Source of the DNA: Bacillota bacterium
Lineage (GTDB): Bacteria; Bacillota; Clostridia; Christensenellales; Aristaeellaceae
Assembly (NCBI GenBank): GCA_023402355.1
Contig: JAEXCG010000017.1
Span: forward strand, 1-22,106
Length of the DNA: 22,106 bases
Direction of reading: 5' to 3'
Below, piece after piece: positions 15,590-22,106 of this stretch. Within the stretch, counting starts at the first letter, position 1; every line of letters starts with the position of its first letter. Both the position numbers and the translations under genes were made by a program. Under the pieces are notes generated by a model. It ran no database searches, was not told the DNA's origin, and was given only the letters and a program-made list of their open reading frames with translations.

Positions 15590-15700
15590 GCGTCTTCCTC
15601 CTTTTCAGCGATCTGCCCTACCTATTCGCCAAAGACGCGGTTCATTCCTGTTCGGAAGCCGCTTCGTCCGCAGATGGGTCTACTTTCCCGCGCGCTTCCG

Positions 15701-15709
15701 TGGTATACT
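15701..15709 (+). promoter_or_regulatory. Extended -10 promoter of the MFS gene
   Basis: TGGTATACT (15701-15709) is an extended -10 element, TGn followed by TATACT. The region 17 nt upstream (around TACTTT, 15681) is a poor -35, as is common for extended -10 promoters. Transcription would begin near 15716, about 30 nt before the MFS ATG. Confidence 0.65.
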
Positions 15710-15745
15710 GGTAGCAGTCAGTACCATCCGAGAGGAGCGCGCGCC

Positions 15746-16909
15746 ATGCAGCTTTTCATCCTGTACACATTTTACGCCCTCTACTTTATGACGATGGGGT
15801 CCACGGGCGGCTTCACCTCGATCTTCTTTGAGGAGATCGGCATGAACAACACGCAGATCGGCATGCTCATGTCCCTGCCCGTGCTGGTGGGCATGTTCGC
15901 CACCCCGCTTTGGGGCGTCCTGAGCGACCACGCGAAAAAGCGCCGCCACGTCATCACGTTCACGCTGCTCGGAAGCGCGCTCTTCTGCTTCCTGTACGAC
16001 CTGACGGACAGCTTCGTCCTGCTCATGCTGGTCGCGACGGGCACCGCCGTCTTCAGCCAGCCGATCAACCCGCTCTCGACCAGCCTTTCGCTCGAATACA
16101 CCGCGCAGATCGGCCGCTCGTTCGGGCCCATCCGCATGTTCGGCAGCATCGGCTATCAGGCGGCGGCGCTGCTGACGGGCGTGGTGCTCTCCACGAGCAT
16201 GCGCGGCCTGTACCGGATGGTCGGCGTCATCACGCTGTGCGCGGCGGCGCTCTCGTTCCTGCTGCCGCCCATCGCCGGGCACCAGAGCGAAAAAAGCCAG
16301 CAGCGCGTCTCCCCGGCGGAGCTGCTGCGCGACCGGCGCGTCGTGCTCCTGCTGCTCATGGTCTTTACCGGCACCATCACCACGATGTTCTATCAGTCCT
16401 TCTTCGCCAAGCACTTCGCCAACTGCGGCGCATCCAACACCCTGGTCGGCGTCATGTACGTGCTCTCCGTCGGCATGGAGCTGCCCTTCCTCTTCTTCTC
16501 CGGCAGGCTCTATAAAAAGCTGACCGTCTGGCAGTGGCTGATGCTGGGCATGGCGGTCAACGCCGTGCGCTGGATCGGCATCGCGCTCACGAAAAACGTG
16601 CTCGCCCTGCTGCTCCTGCAGCTTCCGGGCGTCACGGTGCTCATGTGCTTTGAGTTCTTCCCCGCCCTCTACCTGAGCGAGCGCGTGGCCCCGCAGCTCC
16701 TCAGCACCGCGCAGACGACGCTCAACTTCGTCGCCTTCGGCGTCGCCCGCGTCGTCGGCAGCCTGCTGGGCGGCGCGCTCAGCGACGTGATCGGCGTCGG
16801 CAGCGTCTTCGGCGTCTGCGGCCTGCTGCTGCTGGCGGGCATCGCCGTCTTCTACCTGCCCGCCCGACGCATGAGCGCGGCGGACCGCGCGGGCGAGGTC
16901 TCCGCGTAG
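15746..16909 (+). CDS. MFS transporter
   Basis: This 387-residue major-facilitator permease has about twelve membrane segments. The first helix is FILYTFYALYFMTMG. The family A-motif loop is seen as GVLSDHAKKRRHV (near residues 55-67), between helices 2 and 3. It resembles the MFS_1-like group related to sugar/nucleoside-proton symporters (LacY/NupG side) more than the drug exporters; the substrate is not readable. The ATG at 15746 has AGAGGAG 8 nt upstream and follows an extended -10 promoter. The longer open frame reaching back to 15518 covers the zinc-ribbon gene and is not real. The gene is monocistronic and ends at the strong terminator at 16937. A role in importing substrates for the nearby alpha-galactosidase is only suggested by position. 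Confidence 0.88.
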   Translation: MQLFILYTFYALYFMTMGSTGGFTSIFFEEIGMNNTQIGMLMSLPVLVGMFATPLWGVLSDHAKKRRHVITFTLLGSALFCFLYDLTDSFVLLMLVATGTAVFSQPINPLSTSLSLEYTAQIGRSFGPIRMFGSIGYQAAALLTGVVLSTSMRGLYRMVGVITLCAAALSFLLPPIAGHQSEKSQQRVSPAELLRDRRVVLLLLMVFTGTITTMFYQSFFAKHFANCGASNTLVGVMYVLSVGMELPFLFFSGRLYKKLTVWQWLMLGMAVNAVRWIGIALTKNVLALLLLQLPGVTVLMCFEFFPALYLSERVAPQLLSTAQTTLNFVAFGVARVVGSLLGGALSDVIGVGSVFGVCGLLLLAGIAVFYLPARRMSAADRAGEVSA

Positions 16910-16936
16910 GGCGCGGGCTCCGTTTCGGGTTCATGC

Positions 16937-16970
16937 AAAAAAGGCTTTGCGCGTCGGCAAGGCCTTTTTT
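16937..16970. terminator. Bidirectional terminator between MFS and phosphodiesterase genes
   Basis: A 14-bp stem (AAAAAAGGCTTTGC at 16937-16950, GCAAGGCCTTTTTT at 16957-16970) with one G-T wobble and a 6-nt loop has six A or T on each flank. It ends both the MFS gene and the convergent ugp-like operon. Confidence 0.92.
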
Positions 16971-16991
16971 GTATTTCCCCGTTTCGCCGTC

Positions 16992-17708
16992 CTACGCGCT
17001 CTTTTCGAGCGCTCTTTGCAGCACGTCCGGGAAGTTGACGGTCATCCCGTCCACACGCATGTTCAGCATGCGCCGCATCGTCTCCTCGTCGCCGATGCCC
17101 CACGGCCTTACGGAGAAGCCCTCGCCGCGCAGCCGTGCGTTCCACACCTCGGTCAGGGCGCTCGCCCGGGGGCAGATCTGCCCGATTCCATCGCGCTTCG
17201 CGGCGGCGAGGAGCTCGTCGCTCAGCTCGCCCACCAGGTATCCCAGGCGGATTCCGGGGTCCAGACTGCGCGCATTCGTCAGCGCCTGCCAGATGCCGGA
17301 GGTAATCACAACGCGCTCGCGCCGGCAATAGCGCTCGATGAGGGCGAGCGTCTTTTCCTCGACGCCCAGTTCCTTGATCTCGATGGCAAAGTGCAGCGGC
17401 TTTGCGCCGAAGTGACGCAGAAATTCCTCCAGCGTCGGAATCCTTTCCCCCCTGAACCGCTCGCCCCTATGTACGCCCATATCGATTTTAAGCAGCTCGT
17501 CATAGGTAAAATCGTGAATCGCCTGCGGCCGGTTTGCGACGCGCATCATATCGTCGTCGTGGAAGAGCACGAGCACGCCGTCTTTGGTGCGCTGGACGTC
17601 CGTCTCGATTCCGTTTGCCCCCATCTGCCAGCCCAGGTAAAAGGAAGAAAACGTGTTCTCCGGCGCATAGTGGCTGGCGCCGCGATGCGCATAGTTAATA
17701 AATTCCAT
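16992..17708 (-). CDS. Glycerophosphodiester phosphodiesterase (GDPD/UgpQ-like)
   Basis: This 238-residue cytoplasmic enzyme hydrolyses glycerophosphodiesters to sn-glycerol-3-phosphate and an alcohol. Catalytic and metal residues are visible: His8-Arg9 in AHRGAS, Glu17 in APENT, Glu35 and Asp37 in GIETDVQ, His50 in FHDDD, and Glu110/Lys112 in AIEIKE. Length is normal for the bacterial family. The C-terminal motif, usually DGIITDxP, reads DGMTVNFPD. With no signal peptide it must act on imported substrate, which fits its place as the last gene of the permease, permease, binding-protein operon, 72 nt after the binding-protein gene. The ribosome binding site AAGGAGAA is about 12 nt from the ATG, slightly long. 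The E. coli ugpBAECQ cluster is the known parallel. Confidence 0.92.
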   Translation of the reverse strand: MEFINYAHRGASHYAPENTFSSFYLGWQMGANGIETDVQRTKDGVLVLFHDDDMMRVANRPQAIHDFTYDELLKIDMGVHRGERFRGERIPTLEEFLRHFGAKPLHFAIEIKELGVEEKTLALIERYCRRERVVITSGIWQALTNARSLDPGIRLGYLVGELSDELLAAAKRDGIGQICPRASALTEVWNARLRGEGFSVRPWGIGDEETMRRMLNMRVDGMTVNFPDVLQRALEKSA

Positions 17709-17757
17709 AGCAGTTCGGTTCTCCTTGTTTTACTTGCGAACGCGCGAGATGGCGGTT

Positions 17758-17778
17758 CCCTTCCGCCTGGGCGAAGGG
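17758..17778 (-). other. Hairpin after binding-protein gene
   Basis: CCCTTC with GCC pairs with GGCGAAGGG across a very short loop with one bulged base, just past the binding-protein stop and before the phosphodiesterase gene. It has no T-run, so it is more likely an mRNA-stabilising or attenuating structure than a full terminator. Confidence 0.35.
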
Positions 17779-17780
17779 CG

Positions 17781-19028
17781 TCAGTACATCCTCATAAACT
17801 CGTCCACCTCGGCCTGAAAGTCGTCAAGCGCGGCGGCGATGTCCATGTCCGGGTTGGCCTCGAGCTCCGACACCAGCTTGTTCATCGTGTTCCAGATGGT
17901 GGAGTCCGCCGGGTGGATGCCCTGGCCGTGGATGTACTGCACCTGGTCGAGCACGCGCGACCACAGCGGGTCCTTGAGGCGCTCCTGAATCAGGTCGGAC
18001 GCAAACTGGCTGTGGGTGAACGGCACGTAGCCATCGGCGAGCGTCGTACCCACGGTGCACTCGGGGCTGATCAAGTGCATGATGAACTCGTACGCGGCCT
18101 GCTGGCGCGCATCGTCCGACTTGAAAATCGCCAGGCCGTTGCCGCCGATGCACACGTCCAGCTTCTTGTCCGAGGGGAAATAGCTGATGCCGTATTCAAA
18201 CGAATCGCCGATCGACTTTTCCAGATTGCCCTTGGACGCGCAGGAGGTGAAGTAGAACAGCAGGTTGCCGTTGATAAAGTCGTTGTTGGTCGAAGCGTGC
18301 TGGTTTGCCGGGAACACGCCGTCCTTCACCAGCTTCGCGATGCGCTCCAGCACCAGCTTCATTTCGAGGCTGTTCACGGTCACGTTGCCCGCCTCGTCCA
18401 CGATGGTTCCGCCCGCGCCCCAGACCAGCGGCTGAATGTACCACGGCAGGTCGGCGGCGAAATTCATGCCGTAAATGTCCGTCAGGCCATCCCCGTTCGT
18501 ATCCTTCACGGCTTCATAAGCGACCTTGACCATGTCGTCCCAGGTCGTCGGCACCTCGTCGTAGCCCAGCTCCCTTAGCATCGTCATGTTGACGTGCACC
18601 ATGGGCATGGACGTTCCAAAGGGTACGGCCATGCGGACGCCCTGATAGGTGTAGCGCACCCAGTAGTTGTCCAGGATGTCCGCCTGCTCCTCCGCCGTCA
18701 TGTAGTTTTCAATCGGAATCAGCCAGCCCGCGTCGTATAGCTGCGGAATGCCGTGGCGCTGCCCCACGATGCCGACCTGCGGCATGTTGCCCGCCACGCT
18801 CGCCGCGTTGTACTTGGCGACCAGGTCGTCGTAATCCTTGCCCACGTTCACCTGGTTGATCTTGACGCCGGGGTGGGACGCCTCGAACGAGGCGATCTCC
18901 TCCGTGAAATCGTCGGACAGACGCACCCAGAAGTCGAGGGTGATCGTGTCCTCCGCCAGGGCGGCGCCTGCCAAGGTCAAAACCGCGGTCATCGCAAGGG
19001 CAAGAACAAGAGCCAGGAACCTTTTCAT
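17781..19028 (-). CDS. UgpB-like ABC solute-binding protein
   Basis: This 415-residue extracytoplasmic family-1 binding protein belongs to a carbohydrate or glycerol-phosphate importer. Its signal peptide ends AGAALAEDT, an AxA site near residue 25, and has no lipobox cysteine. Family features are ITLDFWVRLSDDF, FEASHPGVKINQV, VPFGTSMPMVHVNMTMLREL and TTWDDMVKVA. The section around GGNGLAIFKSDDARQQAAY and DGYVPFTHSQ corresponds to the UgpB GGASLWV and TGYLP regions. The assignment to glycerophospho-compounds comes from these resemblances plus the phosphodiesterase next door. A sugar-binding role cannot be excluded. The ATG at 19028 has AAGGAGG 8-9 nt upstream. It follows the second permease gene by 56 nt. 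Confidence 0.87.
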   Translation of the reverse strand: MKRFLALVLALAMTAVLTLAGAALAEDTITLDFWVRLSDDFTEEIASFEASHPGVKINQVNVGKDYDDLVAKYNAASVAGNMPQVGIVGQRHGIPQLYDAGWLIPIENYMTAEEQADILDNYWVRYTYQGVRMAVPFGTSMPMVHVNMTMLRELGYDEVPTTWDDMVKVAYEAVKDTNGDGLTDIYGMNFAADLPWYIQPLVWGAGGTIVDEAGNVTVNSLEMKLVLERIAKLVKDGVFPANQHASTNNDFINGNLLFYFTSCASKGNLEKSIGDSFEYGISYFPSDKKLDVCIGGNGLAIFKSDDARQQAAYEFIMHLISPECTVGTTLADGYVPFTHSQFASDLIQERLKDPLWSRVLDQVQYIHGQGIHPADSTIWNTMNKLVSELEANPDMDIAAALDDFQAEVDEFMRMY

Positions 19029-19084
19029 AAGACAATGCCTCCTTCATATTTTTGAACGCGGACGCACTTCCGCGCCAAATTCGA

Positions 19085-19951
19085 TCACTTCAGGCCCACC
19101 TTGGTAATGCCCTGCACGAAGTACTTCTGCAGGCAGACGAAGAGCAGGACCATCGGGATGCTGATCATGGACGCGGCCGCCATGATCGCGCCCCAGTCCT
19201 CGCCTATTTCGCCCTCCATCATCGAGCGAAGGCCGGTCTGCACCGTGCGCAGCTCCATCGAGTTGGTGATGATGAGCGGCCACAGGTAGCTGTTCCAACT
19301 GCCGATGAAGCCGATGATCGCCACGGTCGCCATGGCGCTCTTGCCGAGGGGAAGGATGATGCTCAGCCAGATGCGCAGGTCGCCCGCCCCGTCGATGCGG
19401 GCCGCCTCCAGCAGCGCGTTGTCGATGGTCATGTAGAACTGCCGGAAGAGAAAAACGCCGAACATGCTGACCATCGAGGTGCAGATGACGGAGAAAAAGG
19501 TGTCCATCAGCCCCAGGCGGGAAATCGTCAGGTAGTTGCCGACGATCGTCGCCTCCACCGGAATCATCATGCAGCACAGGAAGAGGAAGAACAGCGGCTT
19601 GTTGAGCCGGTACTCCATCTTGGCAAAGCTGTAGGCGGCCAGCGACCCGGTCAGAATCTGCGAGAGGACCGTTATGATCGCCATCAGGAGGCTGTTCCTG
19701 AAATAAATGCCGAACGGGGCTGCGTGAAACGCGTTGACGTAGTTTTGAAAGTAGGGCTTTGCCGGGAAAAAGACGTCCTTGTTCATGACCTCGGTGGGGG
19801 ATTTAAGCGAGCACAGCAGCATCCAGACCAGCGGGAAGATCATACAAAGCGACACGGCCGCGAGCAGCGCGACGCGCGCGACATCCCAGCCATCGACCTT
19901 CACGCGCCTGTTTCCGGCCCATCCGCGGCGCTTTCTTTTGCAGGCATCCAT
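19085..19951 (-). CDS. ABC permease, MalG/UgpE type
   Basis: This 288-residue inner-membrane permease subunit has six hydrophobic segments, beginning with VALLAAVSLCMIFPLVWMLL. The ATPase-docking EAA loop is EAARIDGAG (182-190), followed by IILPLGKSA. The motif SWNSYLWPLIIT near residues 218-229 is typical of the MalG/UgpE subfamily. The ATG at 19951 has AAAGGAG 8 nt upstream. It lies 26 nt after the partner permease gene, in the order permease A, permease E, binding protein, phosphodiesterase. No ATPase gene follows. Confidence 0.92.
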   Translation of the reverse strand: MDACKRKRRGWAGNRRVKVDGWDVARVALLAAVSLCMIFPLVWMLLCSLKSPTEVMNKDVFFPAKPYFQNYVNAFHAAPFGIYFRNSLLMAIITVLSQILTGSLAAYSFAKMEYRLNKPLFFLFLCCMMIPVEATIVGNYLTISRLGLMDTFFSVICTSMVSMFGVFLFRQFYMTIDNALLEAARIDGAGDLRIWLSIILPLGKSAMATVAIIGFIGSWNSYLWPLIITNSMELRTVQTGLRSMMEGEIGEDWGAIMAAASMISIPMVLLFVCLQKYFVQGITKVGLK

Positions 19952-19977
19952 CGTCCTTCTCCTTTCGCGCCTTCTCG

Positions 19978-20865
19978 TCAGGCGTCGTAATGGACAAAGC
20001 GTTCCAGAGACATCTGAAGCACGTTGATGGCCAGGATGAGCAGAAACAGCACCACGGCAATCGCCGACGCATAGCCCACCTGATAGCGCCTAAATGCGTA
20101 TTCGTAGAGCATGACCACCAGATTGGCCGTCGCGTTTCCCGGCCCGCCGTTCGTCATGGTCTGTATCGTGGTGAACAGCTTCATGATTTCGATGGTGTTC
20201 AGGATCAGCAGCATGAACGTCGTAGGGGAGACCAGCGGCAGGACGATGTGCCACGTGGTCTGGACGCGGTTGGCCCCGTCGATGCGGGAGGCCTCCAGAA
20301 TCTCGGACGAGATGTTCTGAATGCCGCCCAGATAAACCACCGTCGAGTACCCCAGCATCCGCCACACGGTGATCAGCGCAAGCGAAGGGAGCGCGGTGGA
20401 CGCGTCGTTGATCCAGCGCAGGGGCTTGAGCCCGCAGGCCGAAAGCAGGGTGTTGAGGATGCCGTACTGCGGGTTGTAGATGAACAGCCAGACCACCGAC
20501 ATGCTCACCAGGCTGGTGACGCGGGGCGTGAAGATCATCGTGCGGAACGCCACGTTGTGCTTCGTCTCCCTGCGCAGGAGCATGCCCAGCGCAAAGCCCA
20601 GAATCAGCGCGGCGGGCAGCACCAGCGCGACGTATTGCATCGTGTTTCCGATCACCTGCCAAACGTCCTGCGAGCGAAAGAGCTTTTGATAATTGTAAAG
20701 GCCGATGAACTTCTTTCTCCCCGTCAGGTTCCAGTTGTACAGGCTGGTGCGCACCGCGTCGATCATGGGGTAGAGCGTGAACGTCGAAAGAAAGAGCAGT
20801 GCCGGCAGCACGTACGCCACGCCCTTGGCCTCCCGGATCAGCCCGCGTTTCGCCTTCGTCTTCAT
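19978..20865 (-). CDS. ABC permease, MalF/UgpA type
   Basis: This 295-residue inner-membrane permease is the partner of the MalG/UgpE-type subunit. It has six membrane segments, starting with VAYVLPALLFLSTFTLYPM near residues 16-34. The EAA loop is EASRIDGAN (about 191-199), followed by HIVLPLVSP. I choose the ATG at 20865 (MKTKAKRG): AAGGAG lies 7 nt upstream, and the 26 extra codons reaching 20943 have no ribosome binding site and run through the leader. It is the first gene of the ugp-like operon, with a sigma-A promoter near 20964-20992, divergent from the LysR gene. Confidence 0.92.
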   Translation of the reverse strand: MKTKAKRGLIREAKGVAYVLPALLFLSTFTLYPMIDAVRTSLYNWNLTGRKKFIGLYNYQKLFRSQDVWQVIGNTMQYVALVLPAALILGFALGMLLRRETKHNVAFRTMIFTPRVTSLVSMSVVWLFIYNPQYGILNTLLSACGLKPLRWINDASTALPSLALITVWRMLGYSTVVYLGGIQNISSEILEASRIDGANRVQTTWHIVLPLVSPTTFMLLILNTIEIMKLFTTIQTMTNGGPGNATANLVVMLYEYAFRRYQVGYASAIAVVLFLLILAINVLQMSLERFVHYDA

Positions 20866-20955
20866 CCCTTCATCTCCTTTTCCTGCCGTCAGTTGGAAAT
20901 ACCCGTGCGTAGAGGAATAATCTATAACATTTACAAATAACACTTTTTCGCTCTT

Positions 20956-20992
20956 TTGACATTATCTTATACTCGATATTGTGCAATGTCAA
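20956..20992. repeat. 8-bp inverted repeat over the ugp-like promoter
   Basis: TTGACATT (20956-20963) and AATGTCAA (20985-20992) are perfect inverted arms, 21 nt apart. The right arm contains the -35 of the ugp-like operon and abuts the -35 of the LysR gene; the left arm covers the predicted ugp transcription start. The symmetry suits a dimeric regulator, most simply the adjacent LysR protein. Confidence 0.6.
20964..20992 (-). promoter_or_regulatory. Promoter of the ugp-like operon
   Basis: The minus strand reads TTGACA (20992-20987), a 17-nt spacer and TAAGAT (20969-20964). The alternative TATAAG at 20971-20966 gives a 15-nt spacer. Transcription would start near 20957, giving a leader of about 92 nt before the first permease. 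Confidence 0.65.
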
Positions 20993-21007
20993 ATACAATA
21001 GTATAAT
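20979..21007 (+). promoter_or_regulatory. Promoter of the LysR gene
   Basis: TTGTGC (20979-20984), a 17-nt spacer and TATAAT (21002-21007) give a start near 21014. The promoter interlocks with the divergent ugp-like promoter, so the two -35 regions overlap in a shared control region. Confidence 0.7.
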
Positions 21008-21017
21008 ATAACTATTG
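20996..21017. repeat. Inverted repeat over the LysR gene -10
   Basis: CAATAGT (20996-21002) and ACTATTG (21011-21017) are perfect 7-nt arms around an 8-nt AT-rich centre that includes most of the TATAAT box. It contains a T-N11-A spacing (T21002, A21014), the loose consensus of LysR-type sites. The position suits autorepression. Confidence 0.55.
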
Positions 21018-21042
21018 ATTTTACTTATAGGTGGTGAAGGCC

Positions 21043-22035
21043 ATGGACCTGAAAATGCTCAGCTACATCATCGCGGTCTCCGAGGAAAAGACCATCTCGC
21101 AGGCGGCGCGAAGCCTGTTTATCAGCCAGCCCGCGCTCAGCCAGTCCATCAAAAAGGCCGAAGACGAGCTGGGGGTCAAGCTGTTCACCCGAATGGGCAA
21201 CACGCTCGCCCTCACCTCCTCCGGCGAGGTCGTCGTTCAGGAAGGGCGCAAGCTGCTGCAGGGGCGGGAGTACCTGCTCACCCGGCTTGCCCGCCTGGCG
21301 GAAAAGCACCGGGAGGTGCTCCGCTTCGGCGTGTCCCCGTTTTACAGCAAGTACTACCTGCCGGGCGTCTACACCTATTACGCCCGCCACCTGCCGGACA
21401 TCAAGCTGGAGATCATCGAGAAGATCTCGGTGGAGCTGGAAGAGGACGTGGTGCGGGGGGATCTCGACTTCTGCTTTGTGCCCGCCTATCCCGCGCGGCC
21501 GGAGCTGACCTACCGCACGGTGAGCATCGAGGAAATCCTGCTGGGCGTGCCGCCCGGGCATCCCGCCAACGCCTACGCCGTTCCCTCCTCCAGCCTGCCC
21601 AACATCGACCTGTCCTGCCTGCGAAACGAGCCGTTCATCCTGCAGCCGTCCGAACAGAAGATCGCCAAGATGCTCAGCCGCATCTTTCATCACGTCGGCT
21701 TTACGCCCAACGTCGTGTACGAGACCATCAACTGGGACACGGTGCATTCGCTCATCTGCTGCGGGCTGGGTCTGGGCTTTTTGCCCGAAATCCTATTGGA
21801 AACGCCGATGCTGTGCATTCACCCCAACGTGTACCGCCTGACGGGCATGGACGCAACGCGCCCCTATGCGGTCGCCTATCGTCACGGCAAGGTGCTTTCC
21901 CACACGGCCGAGCAGCTCATCGACGTCTTTGCCGGGAACCTGGCCTGCCTGAAGGCCGCCATGCCGCTGCACCCGCCAAAGCAAACCGGGACGGGCGAAC
22001 GCTCCGCCGCGGCATCGCCCCGCGTCCTGCCGTAA
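21043..22035 (+). CDS. LysR-family transcriptional regulator
   Basis: This 330-residue cytoplasmic DNA-binding regulator has an N-terminal winged helix-turn-helix at about residues 4-62 (the TISQAARSLFISQPALSQSI helix pair, then ELGVKLFTR, then LTSSGE). A linker helix and a two-lobe effector-binding domain of the periplasmic-binding-protein fold follow, from about residue 90, with VLRFGVSPFYSKYYLPGV as the first strand. Length is slightly above the typical 300 because of a low-complexity tail after about 305. I choose the ATG at 21043 because AGGTGG lies 8 nt upstream; the in-frame GTG codons at 21031 and 21034 overlap that site. It is divergent from the ugp-like operon, the classical arrangement for a LysR regulator and its target. 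The effector is unknown. Confidence 0.9.
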   Translation: MDLKMLSYIIAVSEEKTISQAARSLFISQPALSQSIKKAEDELGVKLFTRMGNTLALTSSGEVVVQEGRKLLQGREYLLTRLARLAEKHREVLRFGVSPFYSKYYLPGVYTYYARHLPDIKLEIIEKISVELEEDVVRGDLDFCFVPAYPARPELTYRTVSIEEILLGVPPGHPANAYAVPSSSLPNIDLSCLRNEPFILQPSEQKIAKMLSRIFHHVGFTPNVVYETINWDTVHSLICCGLGLGFLPEILLETPMLCIHPNVYRLTGMDATRPYAVAYRHGKVLSHTAEQLIDVFAGNLACLKAAMPLHPPKQTGTGERSAAASPRVLP

Positions 22036-22082
22036 TCACGCGGCGATGCCACCCGCCGAATCCGCGCCAAACCAAACGGGGC

Positions 22083-22106
22083 GTCCCGGTCCTGACGGAC
22101 CGGGAC
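22083..22106 (+). terminator. Hairpin after LysR gene, cut by the window end
   Basis: GTCCCGGTCC (22083-22092) and GGACCGGGAC (22097-22106) form a 10-bp stem with a TGAC loop. The preceding AAACGGGGC could extend it, but the matching half and any T-run lie outside the window. Position after the LysR stop supports a terminator. Confidence 0.55.

Noticed and set aside
16947..18578. A 543-codon plus-strand frame opposite the phosphodiesterase and binding-protein genes
   Set aside because: It spans two genes and their intergenic gap on the other strand and begins inside a terminator.
20866..20957. A riboswitch in the leader of the ugp-like operon
   Set aside because: The leader is only about 92 nt, AT-rich, with no aptamer pattern or attenuator hairpin that I recognise.

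Overview
The window is GC-rich DNA of Bacillota type, most likely from a Clostridia-class, gut-type anaerobe. This rests on strong AGGAGG-like ribosome binding sites, sigma-A promoters embedded in short AT-rich islands, Gram-positive style lipoproteins, an MalFG/UgpAE-type ABC operon, a GH36 alpha-galactosidase and a large Cache-type hybrid kinase. I cannot fix the genus. No tRNA, rRNA, CRISPR array, insertion sequence or phage gene is visible. Almost all of the window is accounted for by 16 genes, and the long extra open frames are GC-driven shadows.

Layout from left to right. (1) A bidirectional terminator, then a lipoprotein of unknown function (158-766, minus) and a divergent ROK-family protein with a degraded ATP loop (1132-2022, plus). 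(2) A three-gene minus-strand sensor operon, 8770 to 2063. It encodes a Cache/PAS hybrid histidine kinase with two good receivers and one degenerate receiver. Overlapping it by 4 bases is a lipoprotein that fuses an ABC-type solute-binding domain to a 5'-nucleotidase C-terminal domain. One base further on begins an APH-fold phosphotransferase. (3) Divergent from that operon, a binding-protein ABC transporter of the Fbp/Afu type on the plus strand (9008-13214): a double-length permease, an ATPase and a secreted binding protein. (4) Minus-strand alpha-galactosidase (GH36) and a small zinc-ribbon protein, with a divergent MFS permease (15746-16909). (5) A minus-strand ugp-like operon, 20865 to 16992: two permeases, a binding protein and a glycerophosphodiester phosphodiesterase. 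No ATPase lies in this operon. (6) A divergent LysR regulator (21043-22035), sharing with the ugp-like operon a short AT-rich intergenic region that holds two inverted repeats overlapping the promoters.

How it may work together. The ugp-like operon fits scavenging of glycerophosphodiesters and glycerol-3-phosphate under LysR control, perhaps borrowing an ATPase such as the one at 10878-12002. The kinase and its fused lipoprotein look like a surface sensor for an extracellular ligand. The divergent ABC transporter is the obvious candidate target or partner. The 5'-nucleotidase-type domain, the Afu-like transporter architecture and the nearby ugp genes suggest, but do not prove, a phosphorylated metabolite as the ligand.

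The most unusual object is the solute-binding/5'-nucleotidase-C fusion translationally coupled to the hybrid kinase.
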